Assembly: GCF_003853705.1 (NCBI RefSeq)
Contig: NZ_QTQI01000018.1
Location: 113,869-177,868, forward strand
DNA length: 64,000 bases
Direction: 5' to 3'
Origin: Burkholderia sp. Bp8992
Lineage (GTDB): Bacteria; Pseudomonadota; Gammaproteobacteria; Burkholderiales; Burkholderiaceae
Positions within the stretch are counted from its first letter, which is position 1. Every line of letters starts with the position of its first letter. Shown here piece by piece: positions 33,882 to 44,433 of this stretch. Both the position numbers and the translations under genes were made by a program. Below the pieces are notes generated by a model. The model saw nothing but the letters and a program-made list of their open reading frames with translations, ran no database searches and was not told where the DNA came from.

Positions 33882-35495
33882 ATGGAACCGACCTTCCAAC
33901 CCTCCCGTTCAGCCATCCCCGTGCTGTCCGTATCCGGCATCGGCAAGACCTATGCCGAACCCGTGCTCGCCGACGTCACGCTGACGCTCGAGGCAGGCCA
34001 CGCGCTCGCGCTGACGGGCGAGAACGGCGCCGGCAAGAGCACGCTGTCGAAGATCATCGGCGGGCTCGTCGACCCGACCACCGGCACGATGCAGCTCGGC
34101 GGCCAAGCGTACGCGCCGGCCAGCCGCACGCAAGCCGAGGCGCTCGGCGTGCGCATGGTGATGCAGGAGCTGAACCTGCTGCCGACGCTGACGGTTGCCG
34201 AAAACCTGTTCCTGAATCGCCTGCCGCGGCGCTTCGGGATCATCGATCGTGCGCGGCTGCGCGAGGACGCGCGTGCCGCGATGGCGCAGGTCGGGCTCGA
34301 CGCCGTCGATCCCGATACGCCGGTCGGCGCGCTCGGCATCGGCCATCAGCAGATGGTCGAGATCGCGCGCAATCTGATCGGCGACTGCCGCGTGCTGATT
34401 CTCGACGAACCGACCGCGATGCTGACCGCGCGCGAAGTCGAGCTGCTGTTCGAGCAGATCGACCGGCTGAAGGCGCGCGGCGTCGCGATCGTCTACATCT
34501 CGCACCGGCTCGAGGAGCTCGCGCGTGTCGCCGAGCGCGTCGCGGTGCTGCGCGACGGCCGGCTCGTGCATGCGGGCGACATGGCCGCGACGACGTCCGA
34601 CGGGCTCGTCACGCTGATGGTCGGACGCGAGATCGGCGAGCAGATCGATCTCGGCGAGCGTCATATCGGCGCGCCGCGGCTCGTCGTGTCGGGGCTCACG
34701 CGCGGGACGGCCGTGCGCGACGTGTCGCTCGAGGTGCGCGCGGGCGAGATCTTCGGCATCTCGGGGCTGATCGGCGCGGGGCGCACCGAGTTGCTGCGGC
34801 TGATCTACGGCGCCGACACGCCGGATGCGGGGATGATCGCGGTCGGCCAGCCGCTGAAGCCGGCGAAGATCGACTCGCCCGTCGATGCGGTGAAGCTCGG
34901 CATCGCGCTGATTACCGAGGACCGCAAGGGCGAGGGGCTGCTGCTGTCGCAGTCGATCACGTCGAACGTGTCGCTCGGCCAGCTCGACCGGCTGGCGCGC
35001 GGCGGCGTTGTAGATGCCGCACGCGAGACGGCGCTCGCCGAGCAGCAGATCGATGCACTGCGGATCCGCACGCACGGCGCGGCGCAGCCGGTCGGCGAGT
35101 TGTCGGGCGGCAACCAGCAGAAGGTGGTGATCGGCCGCTGGCTCGCGCGCGACATGGGCGTGCTGCTGTTCGACGAGCCGACGCGCGGAATCGATGTCGG
35201 CGCGAAGTTCGAGATCTACACTTTGATGGGCGCGCTCGCGCGCGAAGGCCGCGCGCTCGTCGTCGTGTCGAGCGACCTGCGCGAGCTGATGCTGATCTGC
35301 GACCGGATCGGCGTGATGTCGGCCGGCCGCATGACCGCCGTGTTCGAGCGCGGCAACTGGACCCAGGATGGGCTGCTGGCCGCGGCGTTCGCCGGCTTCG
35401 GCCGCGAGACGCCGGCGGGCGGTGCGCCGCATCCGGACGCGGGGCAGGCGCGAGGCGCCGCTCCGGGCAATTCGACGACAGGACCACAGCAATGA
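33882..35495 (+). CDS. rbsA: Ribose ABC transporter ATP-binding protein RbsA
   Basis: A 537-residue double ATPase for sugar import. The first cassette has Walker A GENGAGKS, the signature LGIGHQQMVEIAR and Walker B VLILDEPTAML. The second, degenerate cassette lacks a classical Walker A (SGLIGAGRTELL) but keeps the signature LSGGNQQKVVIGRWL and LLFDEPTRGID, as is normal for RbsA/MglA. The ATG at 33882 follows CCAGGA; a GTG at 33831 would add 17 residues. The stop overlaps rbsC (ATGA). The C-terminal 30 residues are Gly/Ala-rich. Confidence 0.94.
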   Translation: MEPTFQPSRSAIPVLSVSGIGKTYAEPVLADVTLTLEAGHALALTGENGAGKSTLSKIIGGLVDPTTGTMQLGGQAYAPASRTQAEALGVRMVMQELNLLPTLTVAENLFLNRLPRRFGIIDRARLREDARAAMAQVGLDAVDPDTPVGALGIGHQQMVEIARNLIGDCRVLILDEPTAMLTAREVELLFEQIDRLKARGVAIVYISHRLEELARVAERVAVLRDGRLVHAGDMAATTSDGLVTLMVGREIGEQIDLGERHIGAPRLVVSGLTRGTAVRDVSLEVRAGEIFGISGLIGAGRTELLRLIYGADTPDAGMIAVGQPLKPAKIDSPVDAVKLGIALITEDRKGEGLLLSQSITSNVSLGQLDRLARGGVVDAARETALAEQQIDALRIRTHGAAQPVGELSGGNQQKVVIGRWLARDMGVLLFDEPTRGIDVGAKFEIYTLMGALAREGRALVVVSSDLRELMLICDRIGVMSAGRMTAVFERGNWTQDGLLAAAFAGFGRETPAGGAPHPDAGQARGAAPGNSTTGPQQ

Positions 35496-36511
35496 CCCAG
35501 CCTCCCGTATCCCCGACCGACGCAGGCTCGCAGCAGGACGTGACGGGGCGCCGCGCGCGCACGCTGTCCGGCACGCGCCTCGGCCTGTCGAACTATCTCG
35601 GGCTCGCCGGCGCGCTCGCCGCGATGATCGCGCTGTTTTCGGTGCTGAGCTCGCACTTCCTGACCTACGACACGTTCAGCACGATCGCGAACCAGATTCC
35701 CGATCTCGTCGTGATGTCGGTCGGGATGACCTTCGTGCTGATCATCGCCGGGATCGACCTGTCGGTCGGCTCGGTGCTCGCGCTCGCCGCATCGATGGTC
35801 AGCGTCGCCGCGCTGAAATGGCAGTGGGGGCCGCTGCCGGCCGCGCTGATCGGGATCGCGGTCGCGACCGTCACGGGCGCGCTGACCGGCGCGGTCACGG
35901 TCGGCTGGCGGATTCCGTCGTTCATCGTGTCGCTCGGCGTGCTGGAGGCCGCGCGCGGCCTCGCGTACCAGCTGACGAATTCGCGCACGGCGTATATCGG
36001 CGACGCGTTCGATTTCCTGTCGAACCCCATCGCGCTGGGCATCTCGCCGGCGTTCGTGATCGCGGTCGCGGTGATGATCGCGGCCCAGTTCGTGCTGACG
36101 CGCACGGTGTTCGGGCGCTATCTGGTGGGCATCGGCACGAACGAGGAAGCGGTGCGACTTGCAGGGGTTAACCCGCGGCCGTATAAAATCCTCGTATTCG
36201 CATTGATGGGCGCGCTCGCGGGGCTCGCGTCGCTGTTCCAGATTTCGCGGCTCGAGGCCGCCGACCCGAACGCGGGCGCGGGTCTCGAACTGCAGGTCAT
36301 CGCGGCCGTCGTGATCGGCGGCACGAGCCTGATGGGCGGGCGCGGCTCGGTGATCAGCACGTTCTTCGGCGTGTTGATCATCTCCGTGCTGGCCGCGGGG
36401 CTGGCGCAGATCGGCGCGAACGAGCCGACCAAGCGGATCATCACCGGGGCGGTGATCGTGGTGGCCGTCGTGCTCGATACGTATCGCAGCCGGCGCTCGC
36501 GCGCCCGGTAG
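35492..36511 (+). CDS. rbsC: Ribose ABC transporter permease RbsC
   Basis: The membrane channel of the ribose importer, 339 residues with about eight to ten helices after a 35-residue polar tail. Family hallmarks: FVLIIAGIDLSVGSVLALAA in the first half and GRYLVGIGTNEEAVRLAGVN (the cytoplasmic loop that meets RbsA), then VVIGGTSLMGGRGSV. The ATG overlaps the rbsA stop, giving coupled translation. The rbsR gene follows 35 bases later. Confidence 0.95.
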   Translation: MTQPPVSPTDAGSQQDVTGRRARTLSGTRLGLSNYLGLAGALAAMIALFSVLSSHFLTYDTFSTIANQIPDLVVMSVGMTFVLIIAGIDLSVGSVLALAASMVSVAALKWQWGPLPAALIGIAVATVTGALTGAVTVGWRIPSFIVSLGVLEAARGLAYQLTNSRTAYIGDAFDFLSNPIALGISPAFVIAVAVMIAAQFVLTRTVFGRYLVGIGTNEEAVRLAGVNPRPYKILVFALMGALAGLASLFQISRLEAADPNAGAGLELQVIAAVVIGGTSLMGGRGSVISTFFGVLIISVLAAGLAQIGANEPTKRIITGAVIVVAVVLDTYRSRRSRAR

Positions 36512-36546
36512 AAAGACAGACAGAACAGACCAGAGAGAAACGGGAA

Positions 36547-37578
36547 ATGGCGACGATCAAGGATGTGGCAGCCATGGCGGGCGTGTCGTTTACGACCGTC
36601 TCGCACGTGGTGAACAATTCGCGGCCGGTGTCCGCGGATGTGCGTGCGAAGGTCGAGGGCGCAATCCGCGAGCTGAATTACGTGCCGTCGGCCGTGGCGC
36701 GCTCGCTGAAGGCGCGGGCGACGGCGACGATCGGCCTCGTCGTGCCGAACAGCACGAATCCGTACTTCGCCGAGCTGGCGCGCGGCATCGAGGATCAGTG
36801 CGCGGCCAACGGCTATTGCGTGTTCTTCTGCAACTCGGACGACGATCCCGTGAAGCAGCGCAACTATCTGCGCGTGCTGCAGGAAAAACGCATCGACGGA
36901 CTGATCGTCGCGTCGGCCGGCGAGGACGCGGTGCTCGCGCAGACGCTCGCGGATATCCATGCGCCGCTCGTCGTCGTCGACCGCAACATCGAGGGGCTCG
37001 CGGCCGATCTCGTGCAGATCGACCACGAGCGCGGCGCGTACCTGGCGACGCGCCACCTGCTCGAACTCGGGCACGCGAAGATCGGCTGCATCACGGGGCC
37101 GACCGACACGGCCGTCAGCGCGATGCGCGTGCACGGCTTCATCCGCGCGATGGCCGAGCGCGGCGTCGACATCGTGCCGGGCGCGATCGCGGAAAGCGAC
37201 TTTTCGTGCCTCGGCGGCTATCACGCGGCGTCGCGGCTGTTCGAATCGGTGCGGCCGAGCGCGATTTTCGCGGGCAACGACCTGATGGGCGTCGGCGCGC
37301 TGCGCGCGGCGGCCGAGCGCGGGCTGCGCGTGCCGGACGACTGCTCGATCATCGGTTTCGACGACATCGAGTTTTCCCGCTACACGTATCCGGCGCTGTC
37401 GACGGTCGGCCAGTCGGTGCGCGCGCTCGGTGAAATGGCCGCGCAGACGCTGATCGAGCGGATCGGCGGCGGCTCGACGGCCGTGCCGAGCCGCCGCCGC
37501 GTGGTGTCGCCGCGCCTCGTGCTGCGCGAATCGACCGCGGTTTACCGCGAGCCGCCGGCATCGGGCGGTCGCGCATGA
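36547..37578 (+). CDS. rbsR: LacI-family ribose operon repressor RbsR
   Basis: A 343-residue LacI-type repressor. The helix-turn-helix and hinge are at residues 1-55 ([20 protein letters not shown], then [12 protein letters not shown]), and the rest is a sugar-binding domain ([46 protein letters not shown]). It should bind the palindrome before rbsB and release it on ribose. The gene lies inside the operon it controls, between rbsC and rbsK, and its stop overlaps the rbsK start (ATGA at 37575-37578). Confidence 0.93.
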   Translation: MATIKDVAAMAGVSFTTVSHVVNNSRPVSADVRAKVEGAIRELNYVPSAVARSLKARATATIGLVVPNSTNPYFAELARGIEDQCAANGYCVFFCNSDDDPVKQRNYLRVLQEKRIDGLIVASAGEDAVLAQTLADIHAPLVVVDRNIEGLAADLVQIDHERGAYLATRHLLELGHAKIGCITGPTDTAVSAMRVHGFIRAMAERGVDIVPGAIAESDFSCLGGYHAASRLFESVRPSAIFAGNDLMGVGALRAAAERGLRVPDDCSIIGFDDIEFSRYTYPALSTVGQSVRALGEMAAQTLIERIGGGSTAVPSRRRVVSPRLVLRESTAVYREPPASGGRA

Positions 37579-38510
37579 CGGCGCCCGCAGCGGGTGCCGG
37601 CCGCGTGACGGTGGTCGGCAGCCTCAACATGGATCTCGTCGTGCGGGCGCCGCGGCTGCCGCTGCCGGGCGAAACGCTCGCCGGCCATGCGTTTGCGCAG
37701 GCGGCGGGCGGCAAGGGCGGCAACCAGGCCGTGGCCGCCGCACGGCTCGGCGCGCAGGTCGCAATGATCGGTTGCGTCGGCGCGGATGCGCACGGCGCGG
37801 CACTGCGCGCGGGCCTGGAAGCCGAGGGCATCGACTGCACGGGGCTCGCGACCAGCGCGTCGGCGTCGACCGGCGTCGCGCTGATCGTCGTCGACGATGC
37901 GAGCCAGAACGCGATCGTGATCGTCGCGGGCGGCAATGGCGAGGTCACGACCGGGACGGTTGCGCGGCACGAGGCCGCGCTGGCGTCGGCCGACGTGCTG
38001 ATCTGCCAGCTCGAGACGCCGCCGGACACCGTGTTCGCGGCGCTGGCGGCCGGGCGGCGGCTCGGCCGCACGGTGGTGCTCAATCCGGCGCCGGCCGTCG
38101 CGCCGCTGCCGGACGGCTGGCTGCCGCTCGTCGATTATCTGATCCCGAACGAGGTCGAGGCCGCCGCGCTGACCGCGCTGCCCGTGCGCGACCCGGCGGA
38201 GGCGGAGGCCGCCGCGCGTGCGCTGCAGGCCGGCGGCGCGCGCAACGTGCTGGTCACGCTCGGCGCGCGCGGCGTGCTCGCGCTGACGGCCGACGGCACC
38301 GCGCGGCACTATCCGGCACCAGTCGTGCAGGCCGTCGACACGACGGCCGCCGGCGACACCTTCATCGGCGGTTTTTCCGCACGGCTGGCGGCCGGCGCGG
38401 ACGTCGACACGGCGATCCGCTTCGCGCAACGCGCGGCGGCGCTGTCGGTCACGCGCGCGGGCGCGCAACCGTCGATCCCCACGCTCTCCGAACTGGCCGA
38501 CCAGGCCTGA
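37575..38510 (+). CDS. rbsK: Ribokinase RbsK
   Basis: Phosphorylates ribose to ribose 5-phosphate with ATP as the first step after import. The 311-residue PfkB-family protein has the ribose-binding start VVGSLNMDLVVRAPRLPLPG, then the family loop AAGGKGGNQAVAAARLG, and the ATP/catalytic motif DTTAAGDTFIGGF with the base D261. The ATG overlaps the rbsR stop. No rbsD (ribose pyranase) is present in this operon, so the anomer step must be done elsewhere or spontaneously. Confidence 0.95.
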   Translation: MTAPAAGAGRVTVVGSLNMDLVVRAPRLPLPGETLAGHAFAQAAGGKGGNQAVAAARLGAQVAMIGCVGADAHGAALRAGLEAEGIDCTGLATSASASTGVALIVVDDASQNAIVIVAGGNGEVTTGTVARHEAALASADVLICQLETPPDTVFAALAAGRRLGRTVVLNPAPAVAPLPDGWLPLVDYLIPNEVEAAALTALPVRDPAEAEAAARALQAGGARNVLVTLGARGVLALTADGTARHYPAPVVQAVDTTAAGDTFIGGFSARLAAGADVDTAIRFAQRAAALSVTRAGAQPSIPTLSELADQA

Positions 38511-38803
38511 TCCCAGGATTTCGGGTCCGCATCGAGGCCGGTCCGTCGCACGAGACGGCCGGCCGCGCCTGCGCGCGCCGGCACATCGCCGATCTTTTCC
38601 TCCCGTTGTCGAACTCCTCCCGTTGTCGAACCGGTCCGAATTTGCGTCGATTCATTCAGCTATTTGTAATGTTCAGACTAATAATTCGAAAAAATGGGCT
38701 GAAATCCGTCAAGTTGTGCGTGGTGCGGTCGTAAATAAATCAAGTGAAGCAATGCTTCGAGCCAACGGGCCTGGCCCGTTCATGACGACGCAACACAGGA
38801 TGG

Positions 38804-40567
38804 ATGATGGTGTTCAAGAACCTGACGATTCGTGCGCGCATCGGTTTGACGATGGCGTTTCTGGCGGTACTGCTGGGTGTCACCGGCGTGCTCGGTCTGT
38901 ACGGGATGACGCGTTCGAACGATTCGACGCGCGAGATATTCACGAACCAGATGCCGAGCGCGGTCGACGTGACGCTCTCGGAAATGTTCGCCGCGCGCGA
39001 GCGCCTCGCACTCGACCGGGCGGCGCTGCTGGCCGGCACGCCCGACTCCACGGCCGCCATCGAGCGCAGCCGCGGGATGCGCACGCAGTCGGACGCGTGG
39101 TGGCAGAAATACCTCGCACTGCCGCGCGGTGCGGAGGAGGACCGGCTCGCACAGGACGTCGCCGCCCGCCGCAAGGCGGTGCAGGACACCTGCGACGCGT
39201 TCGCGAGTGCGATCGGGGCCGGCGATCACGACCGGATCGGCGAGGGCGCGAAGCAGCTTCAGACGCGCTTTAACGATCTGGCCGTGGCCGGCGAAGCACT
39301 GCGCAATTTCCAGTTCACCGATGCGCAAGCCGGATTCGATCGGGCGGAATCGGTGTTCGAGACGCTGCGCGTGCTGTCGATCGTCGCGTTGCTGGCCGGC
39401 ATCGGCGCCGCGCTGCTGTCGTGGCTGACGCTGAGTCGCGCGATCGGCCGCCCGATCGCCGACGCGCTGTCGCATTTCGACGCGATCGCCGCCGGCGACC
39501 TGCGCCGTCCGATCGTCGTCGACCGGCGCGACGAGATGGGCCAGTTGCTGGAAGGCCTCGCGAAGATGCAGCGCGGGCTGGTCGACACGGTGCGCACCGT
39601 GCGCGGCGGCAGCGAGTCGATCGCGACCGCGGCGCGCCAGATCGCGGCCGGCAACATCGACCTGTCGTCGCGCACCGAGGAGCAGGCCGCGGCGCTGCAG
39701 GAAACCGCGTCGAGCATGGAACAGCTGACCGGCACCGTGAAGCAGAACGCCGACAATGCGCGCCAGGCAAGCTCGCTGGCCGCGAATGCGTCGGAGATTG
39801 CGAACAAGGGCAATACGGTGGTCGGCCAGGTGGTCGGCACGATGGGCGAAATCAACGACAGCTCGGCGAAGATCGCTGACATCATCGCGATCATCGAGGG
39901 AATCGCGTTCCAGACCAACATTCTTGCGCTGAATGCGGCCGTCGAAGCCGCGCGGGCGGGCGAGGAAGGCCGCGGCTTCGCGGTCGTCGCGGGCGAGGTG
40001 CGCAGCCTCGCGCAGCGTTCGTCGAGCGCGGCGAAGGAAATCAAGGCGCTGATCGACGCGTCGGTGGAGCGGATCCGGACGGGTTCGACGCTGGTCGACG
40101 AAGCCGGGCGCACGATGAGCGACGTGATCGGCGCCGTGCAGCGCGTGACCGACATCATGGGTGAGATCGCGGCGGCGTCCGAGGAGCAGAGCGGCGGCAT
40201 CGACCAGGTCGCGCGTGCCGTGGCGCAGATGGACGAAGTCACGCAGCAGAATGCGGCGCTCGTGGAGGAAGCGGCGGCCGCCGCGCAGTCGCTCGACGAG
40301 CAGGCCGGGCGCCTGCGTGAAACGGCAGCGGTATTCCAGCTCGATGACGAAGCAGCACGCGCTGTCGCGCCGGTTGCGGCGCGCCAGGTGTCGCGCGCGC
40401 CTGCCGCTGCGGTTGCCGCACCCGTGCAGGCCGCTGCGCGCGACGATCGCGATGCACCGCCGAAGCGCACGGCCGCGCCGCTGCCGGCACGCAAGCCCGT
40501 CGCGGCCGCTGCTGCGCCGGCACCGGCTGCTGCCGCGGCAGGCGGCGACGACTGGGAGACCTTCTGA
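38804..40567 (+). CDS. Methyl-accepting chemotaxis protein
   Basis: A 587-residue chemoreceptor. It has an N-terminal membrane helix ([20 protein letters not shown]), a periplasmic four-helix-bundle sensor (about 32-190, Tar/Tsr type), a second helix ([20 protein letters not shown]), a HAMP domain (about 212-265) and a long signalling coiled coil whose hairpin tip reads [20 protein letters not shown]. An Ala/Pro-rich linker ends in DDWETF, like the CheR/CheB-tethering pentapeptide NWETF of E. coli Tar and Tsr. ATG at 38804 or 38807; the ligand is unknown. It lies after the ribose operon but has its own 293-base leader region, so ribose sensing is only a guess. Confidence 0.93.
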   Translation: MMVFKNLTIRARIGLTMAFLAVLLGVTGVLGLYGMTRSNDSTREIFTNQMPSAVDVTLSEMFAARERLALDRAALLAGTPDSTAAIERSRGMRTQSDAWWQKYLALPRGAEEDRLAQDVAARRKAVQDTCDAFASAIGAGDHDRIGEGAKQLQTRFNDLAVAGEALRNFQFTDAQAGFDRAESVFETLRVLSIVALLAGIGAALLSWLTLSRAIGRPIADALSHFDAIAAGDLRRPIVVDRRDEMGQLLEGLAKMQRGLVDTVRTVRGGSESIATAARQIAAGNIDLSSRTEEQAAALQETASSMEQLTGTVKQNADNARQASSLAANASEIANKGNTVVGQVVGTMGEINDSSAKIADIIAIIEGIAFQTNILALNAAVEAARAGEEGRGFAVVAGEVRSLAQRSSSAAKEIKALIDASVERIRTGSTLVDEAGRTMSDVIGAVQRVTDIMGEIAAASEEQSGGIDQVARAVAQMDEVTQQNAALVEEAAAAAQSLDEQAGRLRETAAVFQLDDEAARAVAPVAARQVSRAPAAAVAAPVQAAARDDRDAPPKRTAAPLPARKPVAAAAAPAPAAAAAGGDDWETF

Positions 40568-40605
40568 TACGCGCGTGCCGCGCATCTATCCCCATTTGGT
40601 GACGA

Positions 40606-40637
40606 ACGACGCCCGCGACATGCGGGCGTCGTCGTTT
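40606..40637 (+). terminator. Terminator after the chemoreceptor gene
   Basis: A perfect 11-base stem ACGACGCCCGC / GCGGGCGTCGT with a five-base loop, followed by CGTTT. The stem is strong and the T run short. Confidence 0.6.
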
Positions 40638-41116
40638 CCGCGACAGACGAAATGTGACAGTGCGAACGATCGATCGCGCATCGTTGCGTGCGTCGCGCGT
40701 CCCGCCTCGATGGATGCGCGTACGCGTGCGGCATCGATGAGGTTCCCGCGTCCGTCGTACGGGTATCTCCGTAAGGGCGCTGCGAAAAAAATTTGTAACG
40801 GTGCGCGCAACGTGTCATCGCACGCGGTTGCTCGAACGTCTAGGGATGAAGGGGGAAGCGACGACGTCGGATGTGTCCAACGCACAGGATGTTCCGTCGT
40901 TCGACGAGACGTGGCGGATGCAGTTTCTGCGGCTCGGGAGATCGATTGTAAAACGACGAAATGCGTTGTCCAAGCGGTGTTGTCGAGAATGACGAACTTC
41001 ATACGAAGAGTTCGTGAAAAAAAATAAGAAAGGGTTTAGGATGAATTCGAACGCGCTTGCTTCTGCGCAGTCGTACGAAGGCAGGCACGTCTTCAGACTC
41101 AGGCGAGGGAGGTAGC
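40638..41116. other. Intergenic region before prkA
   Basis: About 480 bases without a supported gene. It contains an A-rich patch (41014-41030) after the hairpin ACGAACT / AGTTCGT. This long leader probably carries the stress promoter of prkA. I looked for a sigma-54 site (TGGCAC-N5-TTGCA) and found no good match. Confidence 0.45.
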
Positions 41117-43039
41117 ATGGATATTTACAGCAGCTTCGCGAACCGCTTCGAAAAAACGCGAGAGGAAGAGCTCTCGCTGGAGGAGTATCTCGCGCTCTGC
41201 AAGAACGATCCATCCGCGTACGCGACGGCGGGTGAACGCATGCTGGAAGCAATCGGGGAACCTGAACACATCGATACCCGCAACGATCCGCGCCTGTCGC
41301 GCATCTTTGCGAACAAGGTCATCAAGGTCTATCCGGCATTCCGTGAGTTCTACGGAATGGAGGAAGTGATCGAGCAGGTGGTCGCGTACTTCCGCCACGC
41401 TGCGCAAGGGCTCGAAGAGAAGAAGCAGATCCTCTACCTGCTGGGCCCGGTGGGCGGCGGCAAGTCGTCGATCGCCGAGCGTCTGAAGCAGCTGATGGAG
41501 CACGTGCCGTTCTATTCGCTGAAGGGCTCGCCCGTCAACGAATCGCCGCTCGGGCTGTTCGACTACGACGAGGATGGTCCGATCCTCGAGGAACAGTACG
41601 GCATTCCGCGCCGCTACCTGAAAAGCATCCTGAGTCCGTGGGCCGTCAAGCGCCTGCACGAATACAACGGCGACATCCGGCAGTTCCGCGTGGTGCGCCG
41701 CTACCCGTCGATCCTGCGGCAGGTCGGCATCGCGAAGACCGAGCCGGGCGACGAGAACAACCAGGACATCTCGTCGCTGGTCGGCAAGGTCGATATCCGC
41801 AAGCTCGAACAGTATGCGCAGGACGACGCCGACGCCTACAGCTACTCCGGCGGCCTGTGTCTCGCGAACCAGGGCCTGCTCGAGTTCGTCGAAATGTTCA
41901 AGGCGCCGATCAAGGTGCTGCACCCGCTGCTCACTGCGACGCAGGAAGGCAACTTCAAGGGCACCGAAGGGTTCGGCGCGATTCCGTTCGACGGCGTGAT
42001 CCTCGCGCACTCGAACGAGTCGGAGTGGAAGGCGTTCCGCAACAACCGCAACAACGAGGCACTGCTCGACCGGATCTTCGTCGTGAAGGTGCCGTACTGC
42101 CTGCGCGTGTCGGAAGAGACCAAGATCTACGAGAAGCTGATCCGCAACTCGTCGCTCGCCGAGGCCGTGTGCGCGCCGGGCACGCTGAAGATGATGTCGC
42201 AGTTCGCGGTGCTGTCGCGCCTGCACGAGCCGGAGAATTCGAGTTTGTTCTCGAAGATGCAGGTGTACGACGGCGAAAACCTGAAGGACACCGATCCGAA
42301 GGCGAAGTCGTACCAGGAGTACCGCGACTACGCGGGCGTGGACGAAGGGATGACCGGCGTGTCGACCCGCTTCGCGTTCAAGATCCTGTCGCGCGTGTTC
42401 AACTTCGATTCGAGCGAGGTCGCGGCCAACCCCGTGCACCTGATGTACGTGCTCGAACAGCAAATCGAACGCGAGCAGTTCCCGCCGGAAACCGAGCAGA
42501 AGTACCTGTCCTTCGTGAAGGACGTGCTCGCGTCGCGCTACGCGGAGTTCATCGGCAAGGAGATCCAGACGGCTTACCTCGAATCGTATTCGGAGTACGG
42601 CCAGAACATCTTCGACCGCTACGTCACGTATGCAGACTTCTGGATCCAGGACCAGGAATTCCGCGATCACGATACGGGCGAGAGCTTCGACCGCGCCGCG
42701 CTGAACGCGGAGCTGGAGAAGATCGAGAAGCCTGCGGGCATCAGCAATCCGAAGGATTACCGCAACGAGATCGTGAATTTCGTGTTGCGCGCACGGGCGG
42801 CGAACGCCGGCAAGAACCCCGTGTGGACGAGCTACGAGAAGTTGCGCGTCGTGATCGAGAAGAAGATGTTCTCGAACACCGAGGAACTGTTGCCGGTGAT
42901 TTCGTTCAACGCCAAGGGTTCGGCGGAGGAGCAGCGCAAGCATGAGGACTTTGTGAACCGGATGGTCGCGAAGGGCTATACGCCGAAGCAGGTGAGGCTG
43001 CTTTGCGACTGGTACCTGCGCGTGCGCAAGTCGTCATGA
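41117..43039 (+). CDS. prkA: PrkA-type serine kinase/AAA protein (YeaG)
   Basis: A 640-residue cytoplasmic protein, start MDIYSSFANRFEKTREEELS. Residues 60-400 are the PrkA AAA+ domain with Walker A GPVGGGKS (110-117); the C-terminal third is the PrkA kinase-like domain. YeaG of E. coli is a protein kinase that works with YeaH in nutrient and stationary-phase stress; the AAA part may instead act as a protease in some species. A GGGAGG ribosome site precedes the ATG at 41117. It is the first gene of prkA-yeaH-spoVR. Confidence 0.95.
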   Translation: MDIYSSFANRFEKTREEELSLEEYLALCKNDPSAYATAGERMLEAIGEPEHIDTRNDPRLSRIFANKVIKVYPAFREFYGMEEVIEQVVAYFRHAAQGLEEKKQILYLLGPVGGGKSSIAERLKQLMEHVPFYSLKGSPVNESPLGLFDYDEDGPILEEQYGIPRRYLKSILSPWAVKRLHEYNGDIRQFRVVRRYPSILRQVGIAKTEPGDENNQDISSLVGKVDIRKLEQYAQDDADAYSYSGGLCLANQGLLEFVEMFKAPIKVLHPLLTATQEGNFKGTEGFGAIPFDGVILAHSNESEWKAFRNNRNNEALLDRIFVVKVPYCLRVSEETKIYEKLIRNSSLAEAVCAPGTLKMMSQFAVLSRLHEPENSSLFSKMQVYDGENLKDTDPKAKSYQEYRDYAGVDEGMTGVSTRFAFKILSRVFNFDSSEVAANPVHLMYVLEQQIEREQFPPETEQKYLSFVKDVLASRYAEFIGKEIQTAYLESYSEYGQNIFDRYVTYADFWIQDQEFRDHDTGESFDRAALNAELEKIEKPAGISNPKDYRNEIVNFVLRARAANAGKNPVWTSYEKLRVVIEKKMFSNTEELLPVISFNAKGSAEEQRKHEDFVNRMVAKGYTPKQVRLLCDWYLRVRKSS

Positions 43040-43164
43040 CGCGCGCGGTATCGCGCCCGTACGGCGAGTCCGTACGGGCGCTTTCAGAGGCGCCGCCCGC
43101 ATGACGGCAGACGGCATGCGCGGCGAGTGCCCCGGCAGATCGACTTTCGAGCGGGAGACCGGGA

Positions 43165-44433
43165 GTGCTTCATCAAATCATCGACCGCAGGCTGGCCGGC
43201 AAGAACAAGAGCATCGCCAATCGCGAACGCTTTCTGCGTCGCGTCAAGAACTACATTCGTCGTGCCGTGTCCGACGCGGTACGCGACCGTAGCATCAAGG
43301 ATATCCAGAGCACGCAGAGCATCACGATCCCGCGCAAGGACATCGCGGAGCCGAATTTCCGGCACGCGCCTGGCGGGCGTCGTGAATACGTGCACCCCGG
43401 CAACGAGGACTACGTGCGCGGCGACAAGATCCCGCGCCCGCAGGGCGGCTCGGGCGGCGGCGGCAGTCAGGCGAGCAACGAGGGCGAAGGTCAGGACGAC
43501 TTCGTGTTCGAGTTGTCGCGCGACGAGTTCATGCAGTACTTCTTCGACGATCTCGAACTGCCGCGCCTCGTGAAGACGCACCTGCTGACGGTGCCGAGCT
43601 GGAAGAACGTGCGCGCGGGCTGGTCGGCGGAAGGCACGCCGAACAACATCGACGTCGTGCGTTCGCTGCGCAGCGCGCTCGGCCGGCGCATCGCGCTCGG
43701 CTCGCCGCTCGTCAACGAGTTGCGCGAACTCGAGGCGCAGCTCGAAGCCCTGAAGAGTGACCCTGAGGACCGCCGCGCGGAAATCTCGGCACTCGAGGCC
43801 GAGATCCATCACCTGAAAGGGCGCATCTGGCGGATTCCGTTCATCGATCCGTTCGACCTGCGCTACATCAACCGCGTGAAGCAGCCGCAACCGTCGAGCC
43901 AGGCCGTGATGTTCTGCCTGATGGACGTGTCGGGCTCGATGGACGAGCAGCGCAAGGATCTCGCGAAGCGCTTCTTCATCCTGCTGTACCTGTTCCTCAA
44001 GCGTAACTACGAACGCATCGAGGTCGTGTTCATCCGTCACCACACGCGCGCCGAGGAAGTCGACGAGGACACCTTCTTTCATTCGACCGAAAGCGGCGGC
44101 ACGGTCGTGTCGAGCGCGCTCGAACTGATGCGCAAGGTGATGAACGAGCGCTACTCGCCGACCGAGTGGAACATCTACGGCGCGCAGGCCTCCGACGGCG
44201 ACAACTGGACTGACGATTCGCCCAAGTGTCGCAAAATCCTGGAAGAGGATATCCTCACGAAGACGCGTTACTTCGCGTATATCCAGGTCGCGCCGGAAGA
44301 GCAGAACCTGTGGCTGGAATACGCGCAACTGGCGGTGTCGCAGCAGCATCTCGCGATGAAAAAAGTGGAATCGGCTGCCGACATCTACCCGGTGTTTCGC
44401 GAATTGTTCGAAAAGCAGGTGGAAACGTCATGA
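43165..44433 (+). CDS. yeaH: YeaH/YhbH-family VWA protein
   Basis: A 422-residue partner of PrkA, probably cytoplasmic. The N-terminal half is basic with a Gly-rich linker (GGSGGGGSQASNEGEGQDDF). The C-terminal half is a von Willebrand A domain with a metal-site motif D254-V-S-G-S (CLMDVSGSMDEQ) and ASDGDNWTDDSP. The start is a GTG at 43165 with GGGAG just before; E. coli YeaH begins at the same relative point. The gene lies 125 bases after prkA. The three proteins are thought to act in one stress-response complex. Confidence 0.93.
   Translation: MLHQIIDRRLAGKNKSIANRERFLRRVKNYIRRAVSDAVRDRSIKDIQSTQSITIPRKDIAEPNFRHAPGGRREYVHPGNEDYVRGDKIPRPQGGSGGGGSQASNEGEGQDDFVFELSRDEFMQYFFDDLELPRLVKTHLLTVPSWKNVRAGWSAEGTPNNIDVVRSLRSALGRRIALGSPLVNELRELEAQLEALKSDPEDRRAEISALEAEIHHLKGRIWRIPFIDPFDLRYINRVKQPQPSSQAVMFCLMDVSGSMDEQRKDLAKRFFILLYLFLKRNYERIEVVFIRHHTRAEEVDEDTFFHSTESGGTVVSSALELMRKVMNERYSPTEWNIYGAQASDGDNWTDDSPKCRKILEEDILTKTRYFAYIQVAPEEQNLWLEYAQLAVSQQHLAMKKVESAADIYPVFRELFEKQVETS

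Noticed and set aside
40990-41020. ACGAACT / AGTTCGT hairpin before prkA as a terminator
   Set aside because: It is followed by A on the plus strand and preceded by T on the minus strand, so it is not an intrinsic terminator.
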